Positions 45,314 through 57,521 of a stretch of 64,000 nt of DNA are shown piece after piece. The notes beneath the pieces were generated by a model. That model made no database searches and was not told where the DNA came from. It worked only from the letters and a program-made list of their open reading frames with translations. Every line of letters begins with the position of its first letter. Positions within the stretch are counted from its first letter, which is position 1. Made by a program: the position numbers and the translations under genes. The DNA is taken from the NCBI GenBank assembly GCA_024345305.1, contig BRON01000004.1, forward strand, positions 2,046,001 to 2,110,000, read 5' to 3'. The stretch comes from Mrakia gelida (lineage: Eukaryota; Basidiomycota; Tremellomycetes; Cystofilobasidiales; Mrakiaceae).

Positions 45314-47400
45314 ATGTCGTCTAGTCCCGTCGTCTCTCGAGGAATCGGTGGTCTATGGGAGGGCAACCCTGGGCTCTACGTCGGAGGCCTTTTCCTTGGA
45401 ACTGTTATCGATAACCTGCTCTTCGGAGTTCTGATGATTGAGGTGAGTTCGTCAAGTTCAGCTCTTCTTCCCCTTCTCGGTTCCCCCGACTCAAAACGAA
45501 GCGCTTACCTCGACGCCTTCGTTCGCTTCTCTTCGCAGACTTGGACCTACTTGTTCGTCACTCCTCTCCTTCTCTCATGCAATCACATACTAACGACTTA
45601 AATCTCCTCTTTCCATACAGTCACTGGTTTCGAGGCGATCGACGCAAGTTCAAAGTGCTCGTCTGGCTCGTCTTTTTTTTGAACTCGTTCGTTGCCTCGT
45701 CTGTTTCCCTTCCCTGTTGCATGTTGCTGACTCAATGGCGTCTCCTCGCTCTAGGGTTCAGACTGGAGTCACGGTCGTATACGCTTTCCTCTGCTTCGTG
45801 AAGGAGATCGGGGACTGGGAGACGATCGTTGCTCATGGTGAGTCGCGACGCGAGAGTTCCCGACTCCAGCGAACGAAGCTGCTGCTTCTCCCTTACGCCC
45901 CTCCCGAAGCTGACGCAGCTACATCTTGTTTCTCCATAGTGAACGTCGAGTTCGAGATCATCCTCATGCTCGAGGCTCTCTGTACTTCGTGAGTCGTCGG
46001 TTGTTCCCGCCCCGCGACGCGTGTCTTTTGACCTGCCAGATTCGAAGAACTGATCCCACGGTTTTCACGAGAGCTGACCGTCTTTTCATCCTCTTTCGGT
46101 CTCTAGAGCCGCCCAGATCTTCTTCCTCGAGCGAGCCTACAAGATCTCCAAGAAGAATCGATACGTCCTTGGATTCTGCTCGCTCACCATCCTCGCGGGC
46201 CTCGGTCTAGGTCTCGGTTCTGCTATTGCTACCATCGCGCAGCCAACTGGAGACACTGTGAGCTTCTCCTCCTAGCACCTCGGTTCAACAGGAATCCGTC
46301 GACCGGCGACGCGACGCGAAACGCAGGTCGAGCTGACTTTCGTTTCCTTCTCAGGTCGACTTCTCTTCCTTCGCCGTCTTGACCGACCTTATCGTCGCCT
46401 GGAAAGCGGTCACAGGACTCACTGACGTCGTCCTGACTTTAACCAGTGAGTTGAAATATCCTACGTTTAGCTCGTCGCGTCTCTTTTCCTAGGCGACGAA
46501 CTGATCTCGCTTTGCTTTCATTTCAGTCGTCTGGTTCCTCATTAACTCCAAGAGCGGGTGGGCTCGCACCGACAGCACCGTCACATCTCTCATCCGATTC
46601 AGTACGTGCCTCTTTCATCGCCACTCCGGCGAGGAGTTCGTGGCTGACGAGTTCGACGCGTCTTTTCTGTCGCAGCGTGCGAGGCTCAAATCCTTCCTCT
46701 CATCGCTGGACTCTTCTTCCTCGCTGCCTACGTCTGGAACGCCAACTCGAACCTCTGCCTCATCGGATCGTTCTCGGAGACGAAGCTTGCGGCGATCTCA
46801 GTTTTGCATGTCTTGAACAGTCGTGAGTTCTCTTGTTCCAACTCTTGCGACGCGTCGTGTTTCATCTCGTGTCTTTCGCGGCTGACCGGCGCTCGCACCT
46901 ATCTTCGTCCTCGTTGTATTCATTCTACAGGAGGGAAGCTCAGACACGACTGGAACGGGACCGATCGATCTACGGAGCGAGGCACCTCCGGAAACGCGAC
47001 GACAAAAGGAGGAGGACGAGGAGTCACCGTTTTCACTGAGACGCAGATTCACGTGAGCCTTTGCCCCACTCTTCAGCTCTCTCCCTTCTTCATAAGAGCC
47101 CCCTTCCTCACCTTGCTTTCCCTCTCCTTCCAGACCTCCAACCCCGGCTCGGACGACCGACGAGAAATGGACGGCCAGACTCGCTCAAACCGACACGACC
47201 CCGACGGGATCTCGCTCGAATCGTTCGAGCAGGAGGACGCTGCGAAGAGGGCGCAGGAGAGTGCTTCGAGCGAAGCCTATCTCGCTACCCTTGCTCGAGG
47301 GCCATTCGCGAGCGAGGTCTCGTTCGCTGGGACGGCGAGGACGAACGAGTCGGGGATGAACTTGGTTCCTGACAATCGAGGATCGCTCTATAGAGAGTAG
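45314..47400 (+). CDS. Multi-pass membrane protein, DUF6534-like (basidiomycete family)
   Basis: About seven hydrophobic segments are read across exons: NPGLYVGGLFLGTVIDNLLF, GVTVVYAFLCFVKEI, EFEIILMLEALCTSAAQIFF, VLGFCSLTILAGLGLGLGSA, KAVTGLTDVVLTLTIVWFLI, and AQILPLIAGLFFLAAYVWNA. The seventh is TWTYLF...HWFRGDRRKFKVLVW, spread over early exons. The order LGTVIDNLLFG, then KVLVW, and a final SETKLAAISVLHVLNSR match the plan of the DUF6534 family, whose last helix ends in LNSR. A soluble tail with Ser/Thr/Asp follows, ending NRGSLYRE. The function of the family is unknown. The tail may carry sorting or phosphorylation signals. The frame is intact throughout. Confidence 0.72.
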
Positions 47401-47645
47401 ATATGTGTACCATCTGTTCGAAGCTAGGACGGGATAGAGTAGAGAAGCGCTTGAATGTCGAGGGCACGAGGAGCGGAGGCGGAAAGAGCGAGCTCGATGG
47501 CTCGAAGACGCGTCGACCGGCCTGATTTCTCATTCGAAAGAAGATCAAGAGGTAAACATTAAGATATCCATCGTGTGTAGTAGATTTGCAAGCAGATGTA
47601 ACCAAGAAGTTGATACAGCAGGAGCCCGAGGAGGAAACTAGAAGA

Positions 47646-49831
47646 CTAAACGACTCCCGCTCCTCGCTGAACCTCGACCTCGTCCTGTCGAGCTCCTCCT
47701 CCCAACCCGTGATGATGATCGAACCCGTGCCCTCCTCCGTTGGTCAATCCCGAACCAACACCTCCCCCGTTCCCGAAAGCGCTTCCTCCTCCAACTCCTC
47801 CGAACGCCCTCTCTCCAGACCTCAACGCGTCGCCAGGAGCTCCCGAATCTCCAACACCATGTCCCCATCCTCCCTCTCGAGAGAAAGGAGCGTCGTATCC
47901 TCGTCCAACGCTGGCCTGGTGATGATGTCCGTGCTTCTCGTTGATGAGACCTCCGTTGGATCCGGTAGCCTCGTTGGCGAGATCAGGAGCAGTCGAGTTG
48001 AGGGAGTAGGGGAATCGAGCGAAATTGCCTCCGGCGGGGTGGCGAAGGAAGAGGGATGTTCGCTTGCTGAGGAGGATGTGGTTGAACCTGAAGTCCCAGA
48101 CCGAGGCGAAGCACTGCCTGTAGGAGACGAAGGCGGTGCAAGTTCCGATGCAGATTCCAGCGGCGACGTCCCACCAGTGATCTGAGAGAACGAGGAGAGA
48201 CGAGAAGTGAGACGCGTCAGTCGAGGGCAAGGTCGGAGCATGAACGAGACTTCGTTACTCACGGAACTTGTCGATGGTGAGAGCTCCTCCGATGAGAATG
48301 ACTCCGAGGAGAGGAGCGAAGAAGAAGATCTGCTTCCAGTAAGCTGGCGAACGAGAGAAGGCGAAGATAAAGTCAGCTTTCATTCGTTCGAGCTCTCTCG
48401 TCGTTGCCGGATCGAGATCAAGAGTTGAACGTACCTGGTCGGTAGTCGGACATGACCTTCATCTGAGCGTTGATGTACAGCGAGAGGAAGACGAAACCAG
48501 CGGCAGCGGCCTGAATGAACGAAGAGTCGAGGGATAGCGCAAGTCAGCTCGAGTCGCGAACAACGGCGAAAAATAGCGTCTGGAAGGACTCACAGTCGAG
48601 TGACCTGAAGGGAAAGACTCGAGCGAGTCGTTGATCTCCTTCTCGTCTCCAGTGCAGACGTCTCGTTGGTACTGAATGGAAGAAGGGACGCGTCGAGAGA
48701 AAGGGAGACACGCGTCAGTTCAACCGTCTCTCGTGACTGCCCAGCGCGTAGGTCTCGAGCTCACCATGATGTTACCGAAACCGTTACCTTTGGGGACGTC
48801 TCCGGGAAGGATGTTGGGCTTGCAGACCTCGAGGAAGTGGGGTCGGAAGCCTGAAGGAAGGGAGAAGAGGAAGTCAGCGAAAGGTCGATCGAACTTCGTT
48901 TGAGTAAGACTGCCACTGACCTCCGATCAGCGTTTTCAAGAACACTTGGAACACAGCAGCCGTGATGAGGGATTGAACGAGAGCCATGGTAGTAGCAGTA
49001 AGCATGTGGACGCTCTTGTGTCGGATCTTTTTGAAGAAGAACACACGCGATTAAGGTCAGCTCGAGCGAGATCAAGGCGCGAAAGAACGAGCGTCGAAAG
49101 CGAGAAGGTAGACGTACTTGGAACAGAGCGATGAAGACGAAGGGGATCAAGAAAGCGAGAGCAGCGGCAAGGAGAATAGGGACGACCTCCTTCCTCATGG
49201 GGTAGGCGTACTGCAAAAGCGAACGAACGACGCGTCAGAAACTCAAATCGATCCGAACCCCTCCTCCCTCTCCGCCTTTGACTCACCTCAGGGTACACGA
49301 TCTGACCATCCTGGAAGTAGATGGGGAAACTCCTCGAAGGAGCAGGAGGCGACTCGTAGAGACCTAGACCGAGAGCTCCCATCTGGAGTGAAACGCGATT
49401 GAACGGAAAACAAGGTGGTGAGCTCTTCCGACTTTCTTTCCCTCTCGCTGAGCTCATCTACCTCGAGAAGAGAAGGGGGTATAAGGGAGGAAGACATACG
49501 AGAGCCATGGTGATGCTAGAAAGACGAAACAACGAAAAGCTCGTCAGTCAACATCAACTCCTCATCTCCTTTGATTCCCCTCTCCCCTCCCTCCCTCCCT
49601 CCTCCCCTTACCTTCCCCCCTCCTCCCCCCCATTCTTCCTCCTTCACACCTCAAACCAACTCACAGATCAGGTCCCCAAAGCTTGATCCACCCCCCGAAG
49701 CTGAACTTCTCATGACCTCCAATCCCTCCCTTCCCTCGAGTAGGAGCGTTCGCGTTGACTGTCGTTTCAGCCTCTGAGGGAGCGACTCCATTGGCGGGAA
49801 GGGTATCCTTGTTCTTTCGACCGAAAACCAT
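47646..49831 (-). CDS. DPP1: PAP2-family lipid phosphatase, Dpp1-like
   Basis: Membrane enzyme that dephosphorylates phosphatidate or diacylglycerol pyrophosphate to diacylglycerol. The three PAP2 signature motifs are present in order: KTLIGGFRPHF, SFPSGHSTAAAAG and IDKFRDHWWDV. Hydrophobic helices flank them, for example VVPILLAAALAFLIPFVFIA and AYWKQIFFFAPLLGVILIGG. The start (MVFGRKNKDTLPANG) precedes a soluble leader. An exon of 16 nt (49500-49515) carries the residues ITMAL. The C-terminal tail of roughly 130 residues is rich in Gly and His (GHGFDHHHGLGGG) and not part of the catalytic fold. Introns are minus-strand versions of the standard type. It would supply diacylglycerol to the DGAT2 encoded at 58.9 kb. 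Confidence 0.9.
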
Positions 49832-50524
49832 GGTGTGTTGATGTTCTGGGCAGGAAGGAAGGAAGAAGGGAGAGGGAAGAGGGGAGGGAAGAGGGGGGGA
49901 AGAGGTCAGGACAACAGCGACCGAGCGAGGGGAGCTCGCGACTCTTTCCTCCCCACCCCCCCAGCGAGCTGAAGAGGGAAGAACTCGTTCGTTCGTACTC
50001 ACTACAGCGAAGAGAAAAGGGTCGCTGAACGTCTGTGGCGAAGTGGTCGTTGAGAGGAGGTCAGGAGCAACAAAAACCTTCGTTGTTCTAGATCAACTTC
50101 CGCCAGCCCCCGCCCGCCCAACGGCGCGTCAGAGATTGATCTCTCGACGGGGCGAGCTGTTTTTGGACGGTCGCCTGGACCAAACAAGTGTTTGATCTCC
50201 TCTGATCTCCTGAGCACTCATGCGCTCGCTCGCTGACGTCGAGGGTGACTGACCCTGACCCAACCCAGGCTCCCAGCGAAGAAGGGAAGGTGAGGAAGAG
50301 CTCACCCCGAACGCGTCGCGCACCTTTCCCTCCTCTCGAGAGGATTTGAGAGCGATGATACATAGTAGAGCAAAGAACGACTAACTTAATACAGTAGAGA
50401 TTAATTCCAAGATCAATGAGCACGGTCATAACTCCCTTCCTCTCCCTGTGCGAACGAAAGCGAGGGTCAGTTTCGCGACGCGAAGGGACGGAGAGGGCGG
50501 GAGGGAGATAGGGATGGAGTCGAC
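49832..50524. other. Promoter of the PAP2 gene and 3' region of the glycosyltransferase-like gene
   Basis: 693 bp. A plausible 3'-UTR intron (GTGAG at 50524-50528 to CACAG near 50443, minus strand) and an AT-richer patch at 50355-50420 belong to the upstream gene. No other gene is supported. Confidence 0.4.
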
Positions 50525-53500
50525 TCACCATCCAAGCCAAAGGAGAACACCAAGGAGGACGATACGAGTCCTCCCCAGCCCAGTACTGTCGACATCTAAG
50601 TGAGAAACCTCGTCCGTCTGAAGCGAACGACGAGGACGAGAAACGAGCGAGTCAGTTCGAGCGAACGACGACGAGAGGAGAAGGGAAAGGAAGTGTTGTG
50701 GTAGTGGAACTCACAATCATACCCCCTCCACCCCTTCTTACTATACCCCTCCCAGAGCTTAAGCATCCCCTCGACCTTGGCTCCGTTGGTGAGATGAGTT
50801 CGAGCGTACGCGAAAGCCAGCATGGCTTTCCGTTGGAGTTCTTCTGGGTCTTGGAGGGCGAGATCGAGGACGGCGTCGATTCGTTCGATGGGCCAGGTTG
50901 GTTTGAGCTGAGGGTGGGTGGGTGGTGGAGAGAGGTGGGAGGGGGAGGGAGGAGAAGGGCAGGGTGGATGTGAGTTTCGATTCGAATCGACGCGAGAGCA
51001 GCGGGAAACAGGACGAGAAGGGGAGCTCACCTCGATAACAAACTGCTTCAGCTCCACATCCTGATCCGTTGGGATATCCGTCGCGACTACGCAGCCACTC
51101 AGGAAGGCCTTTCCATGTCCGAAGGAAACAAAGCAAAAAAGTCGCAAGCAGTCAGCGAACGAGTCTCGTCTCGTCTCGTCTCGAACCCCATCTCTTCTCT
51201 TCTCCACTCCCTTCCTTCCGCGCTCAACTCACCTGAGCATACTTGCGAATCAGTTTCCTCTCGAGGGATGCATCGAACTAACCACGAAGCAAGGAATCGA
51301 ACCCAACAACGAAAGTCAGCGAGAGCTCAAAGATTGAGAGAGTGTGAGTGAGGTCGAGTTTTCGAGAACTCACCACACAGATCTTCGTCTCCCTCATCGC
51401 ACCAGCGAACCCTCCTCTCAGCTCCAAATGCTTCGCTAACAGAGGGGAGTCCTCCTCGTACCATTCCGGAGCTTCAGGTGGGGCTTGGGCTTCGACGGTG
51501 TAGCCTGGCGGACGACGAAAAAAGAAGAGCGAGAGCGAGGTTGAGCGACGGCGAACGCGTTCGAGTTGAGAAGAGAGAGTGGGACGAAAACACTCACCTG
51601 GATGTTGATACCACTGAATGGACGTCTTCTTGTTCCGAACGGCGTTGGTGACGGTTGTTCGAATGGGGTAGAAGGATCCGTCGAAGCCGCTGCAGGTTGG
51701 GTTTGGATCGAGACGCGAAGCAAGGTCAGCGGAGAAAGAACGAACAAAGACACACCTCAGAAGAGAGCAGGGGACGACTCACAAGCCTTGAGCGTCCACA
51801 GTCTTCCTGTGAAAACGAAAAGTCCGTTCGGAACAGAGCGAGGGTCAGCGAGGATCGACGTGACGAGCAGAAACGAGGGACGCACATCTCCCAGCTCTTG
51901 AGAGGGAAGTAGTCCCATCGATTCGCCGAGTCGGAAGAGACTCCAAAGAGTTGCATCTCTGTGAGACAGAACGAAACGCAAGAAGGAGAGGTCAGCGGTG
52001 AGCGAATGCACAAATGAACGTCGCGAGGTTCGACGCGAGAAAGAGAGCGAGAGAACCAACCCATCTCAGGGAACCTAGACTTGATCCTGGCATGATCGAA
52101 CATGTCTACCAGCTCGTGCGCGTACTTCACGACGGTGATCTGGTCGCAGGAAACGCGTCGAACGAAGGAAGAAAGAGTCAGCCCTCTTTCGCGACTTCGA
52201 GGCTTCAAGACGCCAGGAGAACGAGCTTACATTCAGATGAGGAGCATACCACTTGTTGATACTTCGAGCGAGGGAAGGAAGGGAGGGGGGGAGGACGTTT
52301 CGTTAGCTTCGGTCGAGCAGAGCAAAGAGAGAAGAACAAGGGGGAACGAAGACCGCGGGGTTGCTCACCAGTCGTCCGAGTGCTGCGAAAAGAGAACGAA
52401 GCAAGATGAGCGAGGTCAGCTCTCCAGCTCATCGAGCAGGTAGTAGAGACGAAGATGCACTCACACAGTCCCCAAGTTGTCTGTCGAACGAAAGGTTAGT
52501 AAGGTAAGTGGGTGGATGAGCTTCGTTCCCTCGACGCGTTTGCCTTCTCTCGTTCGAACTCACTGAGCAAACAGCGTCCCACACCCAGGGTTATCCACCA
52601 ACGGGTCTCCCACCTTGAAGATGTCCGAGATCGTCCATACTAGATCGTAGTACCCACAGCCGACGGCGACGGCTTCGTTCTCCCCCTGCTCGTTTTCGTT
52701 CTGTCCCTTCTGAGAATCAACACCCTCCCTCCTCACGACCGTCGTCTGCCTCCTCCGGTTCCTCAAGTTCTCCGAGATCGACAACGTCTTACTCCAGCCC
52801 TTCCACCCAGGACCCCAGACGTCCGTTTCCACGTAAGGATGGTCGTAGGACGCCGAGATGAGCTCGGGAGTGTGGGTGTTCATTCGGGTGAGGTAGTCGT
52901 TGAAATCTGGACGAAGGGAGGGAGGGGATCAGCGAGATCAGCGGGTTCGTTCGTTCGTCGTGCCCTCTTTTTTCCCTTCTTCACCACCGCGAGCTTAGCT
53001 GCCTCGCTTGTGGCAAGAAGAGTATAGAGGGAGGTAAAATGGTTGACTCACCAACCAAAAACAAAACCCTAACCTTCCCCTCCTCTCCTCTCCCCGCCCA
53101 TCCTCCCCTTCTCATGCTGAATCCTCCGTCTCCCTCTTGGGCATCCCAATCCCACCTGCTCCTCCCCTTCCCACCCTCGAACCACCTCTTCTCCCTATAG
53201 GCATCCTTCCATCCTCGACTCGGTAAGCTCCCTTCCTGATCCAGCTCCAGGAAAGCAGCCAACTGAGAGTCGTCCGAGGAGAAGAGTGAGCTCGCGAGGT
53301 CCCTCCCTAACACGCAGACGCTCACGAGGAGGAGGGCAGCGGAGAGGAGGAGAAGAAAAGGGTTTGACGAGTAAGAAGAAAGCCAGCGAGAGTAAGGGTG
53401 GGAGGGACGACGATGGCGGGTGTGTTGGTGGTGGTGAGAAGAGTGAGAGGAGGGGGAGGGGAAGAGGGAAGAGGAGGAGGAGGAAGAGGGGAGGAAGGAG

Positions 53501-53634
53501 CTCAACCAGCTCGTGGTGGGTGGGGTACGAGGACGAGAGGAAGGAGGGGTGATGGGTGGGGTGGGGGGGTAGGTTTTGTTAGGGTTGGTGCTGCTGGAGG
53601 TAGAAGTGCTGTAGATGGGCAGCGAAGGGCTCAT
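50525..53634 (-). CDS. Type II membrane glycosyltransferase-like protein
   Basis: The N-terminus is cytosolic and Ser/Pro/His-rich, with one membrane helix (NPFLLLLSAALLLVSVCVLG), and the rest faces the lumen. The lumenal part reads NTHTPELISASYDHPYVETD, then CGYYDLVWTISDIFKVGDPL, NKWYAPHLNITVVKYAHELV, SANRWDYFPLKSWEM and ERKLIRKYAQAFLSGCVVAT. The last block, followed by LDLALQDPEELQRKAMLAF, resembles the C-terminal domain of CgeB/PF13524-like glycosyltransferases, where a sugar nucleotide binds. Donor and acceptor are unknown. Mini-exons of 16 nt (52465-52480) and 14 nt (52369-52382) are needed. The last residues (GRTRIVLLGVLLWLGW) are hydrophobic; splicing past the TGA at 50525 would extend them. 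The ATG at 53634 is preferred because the frame upstream to 53856 is shadow-like. Confidence 0.65.
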
Positions 53635-54160
53635 ACGGTCTCTCGTGGTTGAAGGGAGAAGGAGGAGGTTTGAGCTCGTCTCTCCTGTTTTCGCGGTTGG
53701 GTTTGAGACTGCTGCCGTGGTGCTTGGCGTTTTTGCCGGCAATAAATAGATCAAATTTTCGGAGAGGTGGGTTTGGTGTTCCTCTGCTGAAATGCGAGAG
53801 ACGCAAGTTTTCTCTCGCAGCGAGAAGGGCAGGAGGACCGCTAGAGGAGGAGCCAAGGGAGGGTCGGCTGAATTGGGTGACTGGGCTTTCGAAGCTCGCC
53901 CGAGGTTCAGGGAGAAAATTTCCGAAGCGCGATGAACGCGAGAGGATCTGGTCGCATCCTTGCTTCAGGTCTTCGACCTTTTTCTCTCCTTGTCAACGAG
54001 GCCGAACTCGCGGAGAGAGATGAAGCAGAGAAGAGGAGGCGATCAACAAGCTCTCGACGCGTCTCCTTTCTCGAGGTCGAAAGAGGGGGAGGAAGATCGT
54101 TACTGGTCATCAAGATCAGGCAGGAAGTACGTAGAGGAGGGACATAACACAAGAACTGGG
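53635..54160. other. Spacer between the glycosyltransferase-like gene and seipin
   Basis: 526 bp. Mixed open frames on both strands without domains. Probably the glycosyltransferase promoter and the seipin 3' UTR. Confidence 0.45.
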
Positions 54161-55969
54161 CTAGAGAGAGAGAGATGGGAGGCAGACGAGACGGCGGCCG
54201 TTCATTACGACCTCGAGGGTCGAGTCGACGCGCTCGAACCAGAAGGAGCGGACGACCTCGAGGTCGAAGCTCCCCAAGACCTGTGAGAGGGAGTGGTTCC
54301 GGACTGGAAACAGACACCCAGAGCAGAAGAAGGAGAAAGTCAGCTCAGCTTCGACGGGAAACGAGTCGACGCGTCGAGAGAAATCGAAACTTCGAACTCA
54401 CCCCTCCAAGCAAACTCCTCTCCTCATCCTCCTCCTCCCTCTTCACCTCCACCGCCCTTCCACCCGTCGCAGTCCCCTCCCCACTCGAAACCTCCTCAGC
54501 AGCCTCATCCTCCAACCTCTCCCTCTCCTCCTCAGCTCTGATCCTCCCAGCCTCAACACCCTTCAACCTCTCCCACTCCTCCTCCTCTTCCTCCTCTTCC
54601 CTCTTCAGCATCCTCTCTTCCTCTGAACTGTCCAGCAAACTTCCTGCTCCCTCGCCAGTGATGTCTCCCATGCCTCGAGGAAGCTGAGCGGCCCATTCTC
54701 GCTCGCGGGCGCGGGAGAGGTTGAGTTTGGGCGAAGGAAGAGGGGAGGGGGTGCGTTTTGGGGAAGGGGCGGTGAGGGTTGAAGAGGTGGGTGAGAGGAG
54801 GTAGAAAGCGAGGAGGGAGAAGAAGAGGGTTGTGAGGAGGGAGGTGGTGGTGAAGGTGAGGAGGGAGAGGAGAGGGTGGTGGGCGAGGAGGGCTCTGAGG
54901 AACACGAGAAGGCAAGGCAGGTCGTGTGAGCTTTCCGAGTCTCGCACTTGGTTCGACGGTTCGAGCAGAAGGAGTAGCAGCAGTCGAACTAACCTGATCC
55001 CGCTAAGCTTCCCAACGATCCTGACTTTTCCTCCAAGAGTAACAACCTCCTTCCCACTCCCTCCGTTCTTCCCATCCCCCAAACTCTTCCAAAGATCCTC
55101 CCTTCCAACCCAAACCCTCACGAGCTTGACCGTCTCGCCTGCCTTCCCCGAGCTAGGCAGGAGGACGACTCCGTCGAGCATCTTGAGGGTGATGGTCTTC
55201 TGTGGAGTGTGGAAGACGAGGGAGAGGAGGTTGAAGGGTGAGAGGGGAGGGAGAGCGGCGAGGAGGGTTGGGAGAGTTGAGCTGTGGAGGGGAGGAGGAA
55301 AGAGGAACGACGAAGGAGGGGAAGGTTTGCCTGTTTTGACGGAGGTGGTTGTGTAGGCCGGGAGGAGAGAGAGGTGGACCATGAAGTTGCCTGAGAAAGG
55401 AAGGAGGAGGGGGAAACGACGAGAGGGTCAGCTCGATCACATGTCGAGGGAGGGAAGGGAGGTGAGAGGTGGAGCTGACCGAGATTGACGTTGGATCTCG
55501 TCACTGGGAGAGTGAGATCCACGTAAACATCGTATGCTTGGTTCTCAGAGAAGCGAGATACATCTGGGAGAGTGATGAGCGAGTGAGGAGGTGAGGCAGG
55601 AGTTCTGTAAGCAGAGGAAGGAGACGGGGGAGGGAAGGTCAGCCGTCATCGAGCTCCTTCGACCTCCTCCTTCTTGCGCTTCTCCTTCTATACTACTCAC
55701 CCGTAGTGAAGCTGCATGTTCCCCTCCCATCCCGAGACCTTCCCCCAGCTGAACCAGAGGACTCCGTAGCCTCCCGCGCTGATGATCAAGGATGCGATTC
55801 CGAGGAGGGAGAGAAGAGCGAGTCGAAGCAGGTTCAGGTGAGTTCGTTTCGAGGTCACCAGATGAGTAGCAAAGTCGAAGGGAGAGTAGAGAAAGGTAAG
55901 GAAGGATGGAGGATCGGGTGGAGTATAGGTGGAGTGGGTTCCGTGTCTGCGAGATTGAGAAGTCGACAT
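54161..55969 (-). CDS. SEI1: Seipin (lipid-droplet assembly factor)
   Basis: ER membrane protein that forms rings at sites of lipid-droplet budding. It starts MSTSQSRRHGTHSTYTPPDP. The first helix is LNLLRLALLSLLGIASLIIS. The lumenal seipin domain begins ENQAYDVYVDLTLPVTRSN and continues LGNFMVHLSLLPAY, SPFNLLSLVFHTPQKTITLK and VKLVRVWVGREDLWKS. The second helix is LLTFTTTSLLTTLFFSLLAF. The paired helices, the YDV.V.L.LP...N...G.FMV.L.L motif and the length fit seipin. The cytosolic tail is long and very acidic or Glu/Arg-rich (EEERMLKREEEEEEEEWERL), predicted coiled coil, and a last exon ends PSLSL at 54161. It is divergent from the MYND gene by only 120 bp. Confidence 0.88.
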
Positions 55970-56089
55970 GGCAACGAGGGTCGAAGGTTGAGGGGAGAAA
56001 GAGGAGGGACTCGACCTTGCGAGTTTCATTCGACGTCCACGAGCTCCTTTCGCTTCCCTTCCTTTTCATCCCAAACTACTCCACCTCCG
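55970..56089. promoter_or_regulatory. Compact bidirectional promoter, seipin / MYND gene
   Basis: 120 bp between two divergent ATG codons; the 5' UTRs must be short or overlap. No TATA-like motif. Confidence 0.5.
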
Positions 56090-57521
56090 ATGCCCAGAAT
56101 CAGCTCCGATAATCTCGAGAACATGCGAAAGATTGCTCGCGTCTTTGGGCTCGAGCAACCTGGGGGGAGGTCAACGTGGAAGAGCTTCTCTCCTCAATCA
56201 GCTCGACAAAGCCACAGCGAGGTATGTACGCCCATCTCCTCCCTTTCAAGTTACCTCATCTTCAGTCTCTGAGGCTGTGTGTCCGTCTCTCTCAGTTGGC
56301 TCAATCGATCAGGGCGATGACCCACAAGGAGAACGAGGGGGGCGAGTGTCGATGCGCCATCATGGCTTTCGTGAGCTCCTCTTCTCTATCTTCCTCTCTC
56401 CCCGTCTCTATCTCTGCGAGCAGAGAAGGATCTCATCTGACCAGATCTTTTGCTGCAGACCCTCCTCGCCGCCAACCACCTTCCCGAGTTCCTCCACCTC
56501 TACCTGTCCTTCGCGACGAACGAGAGCACTCACCTCCCCTTCACCATCACCCTCATCTTCTGCGCCGCTGAGCCGTACCTAGGAGCCTATCTTCGTCAGA
56601 ATCACGACTATCGCCTTCTGGACCACCAGGTCGAGCTCTTGCTGGCGTTCGAGTACCAGAAAGCTCTCCCACCAACGGTACGTTCGCATCTCTCAAAGCG
56701 CCAGTCGTTCGAAATGCGACGCTTTCGTCAAGCTGACCGTCCGCTTCTTCGTCTACCCAGAGGTTCAACTCTTCCACCGAAGTCGAGAACTGGGGTCACG
56801 AAGTCTACACGCTCTATCGACTGATCCTTCTTTTCAGGATCTTCGTCTTCCACTTCTCCAAAGGGCTTAACGTTCCCAATCCTCTCCGTCCCTCCATCTC
56901 AACTGCCACGCTCCTGGATCGCCTCGAACGACTCATCCTTCCTCCCCTCGCACATCAACTCTCCACTCCCTTTGATCTGAGCGATATCTTGGGACCGGAT
57001 CCATCCCAGGCCGCTCGAACGCAGACCCTCACGTTCACGGAGACGGCGCAAAGGGATCTCGACGACGCGGTCTTTCACATCCGAGCCCTCGTCGATATCC
57101 TTCGACTTGGAGACGCTTACGATAACCGAGAACCGTTCAAGCACTCCACCAGGGACAAGGACGTGCACCGATCTCCAGAAGACTGCTGTAGGGCGAGAAG
57201 GTATCCGGACTCGGTTTGCGTCGCGTCCGAAGGAGAGTTGAAGGTCTGCTCGAGGGTACGTTCTCTTCAATCTCTTCCCGTCACAAACCCAAGCTGATGG
57301 ACCGCGTCGCTCCTTTCGATCACTACAGTGTCGTGCAGTGGTTTACTGCTCTGAGGGTGAGCGGACAAGAACCGTCTCGAGTTCCTTTGGTGGCTTCGCG
57401 TCGGCGTCGACCTGACCTTCGCCTTCGCTTCTCTCTCATCCTCACAGAGCATCAGTTGAAAGACTGGCCGACCCACAAGAGGATCTGCGTCGCCGTTTCG
57501 TGGGGGATTCCTGTCGATTGA
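56090..57521 (+). CDS. MYND zinc-finger protein
   Basis: The N-terminus reads MPRISSDNLENMRKIARVFG. A helical middle part follows: ECRCAIMAFTLLAANHLPEF, HLPFTITLIFCAAEPYLGAY, LDHQVELLLAFEYQKALPPT and TAQRDLDDAVFHIRALVDIL. A C-terminal MYND finger is assembled from three exons: VCSRCRAVVYCSEEHQLKDW, then PTHKRIC, with the C..C....YC..HQ..DW..H...C pattern. MYND fingers bind proline-rich peptides, so it is likely an adaptor or regulator. The middle part has no recognised family, and similarity to samB/MUB1 is no more than the finger itself. Introns are standard and the frame is intact. It ends AVSWGIPVD. Confidence 0.78.
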
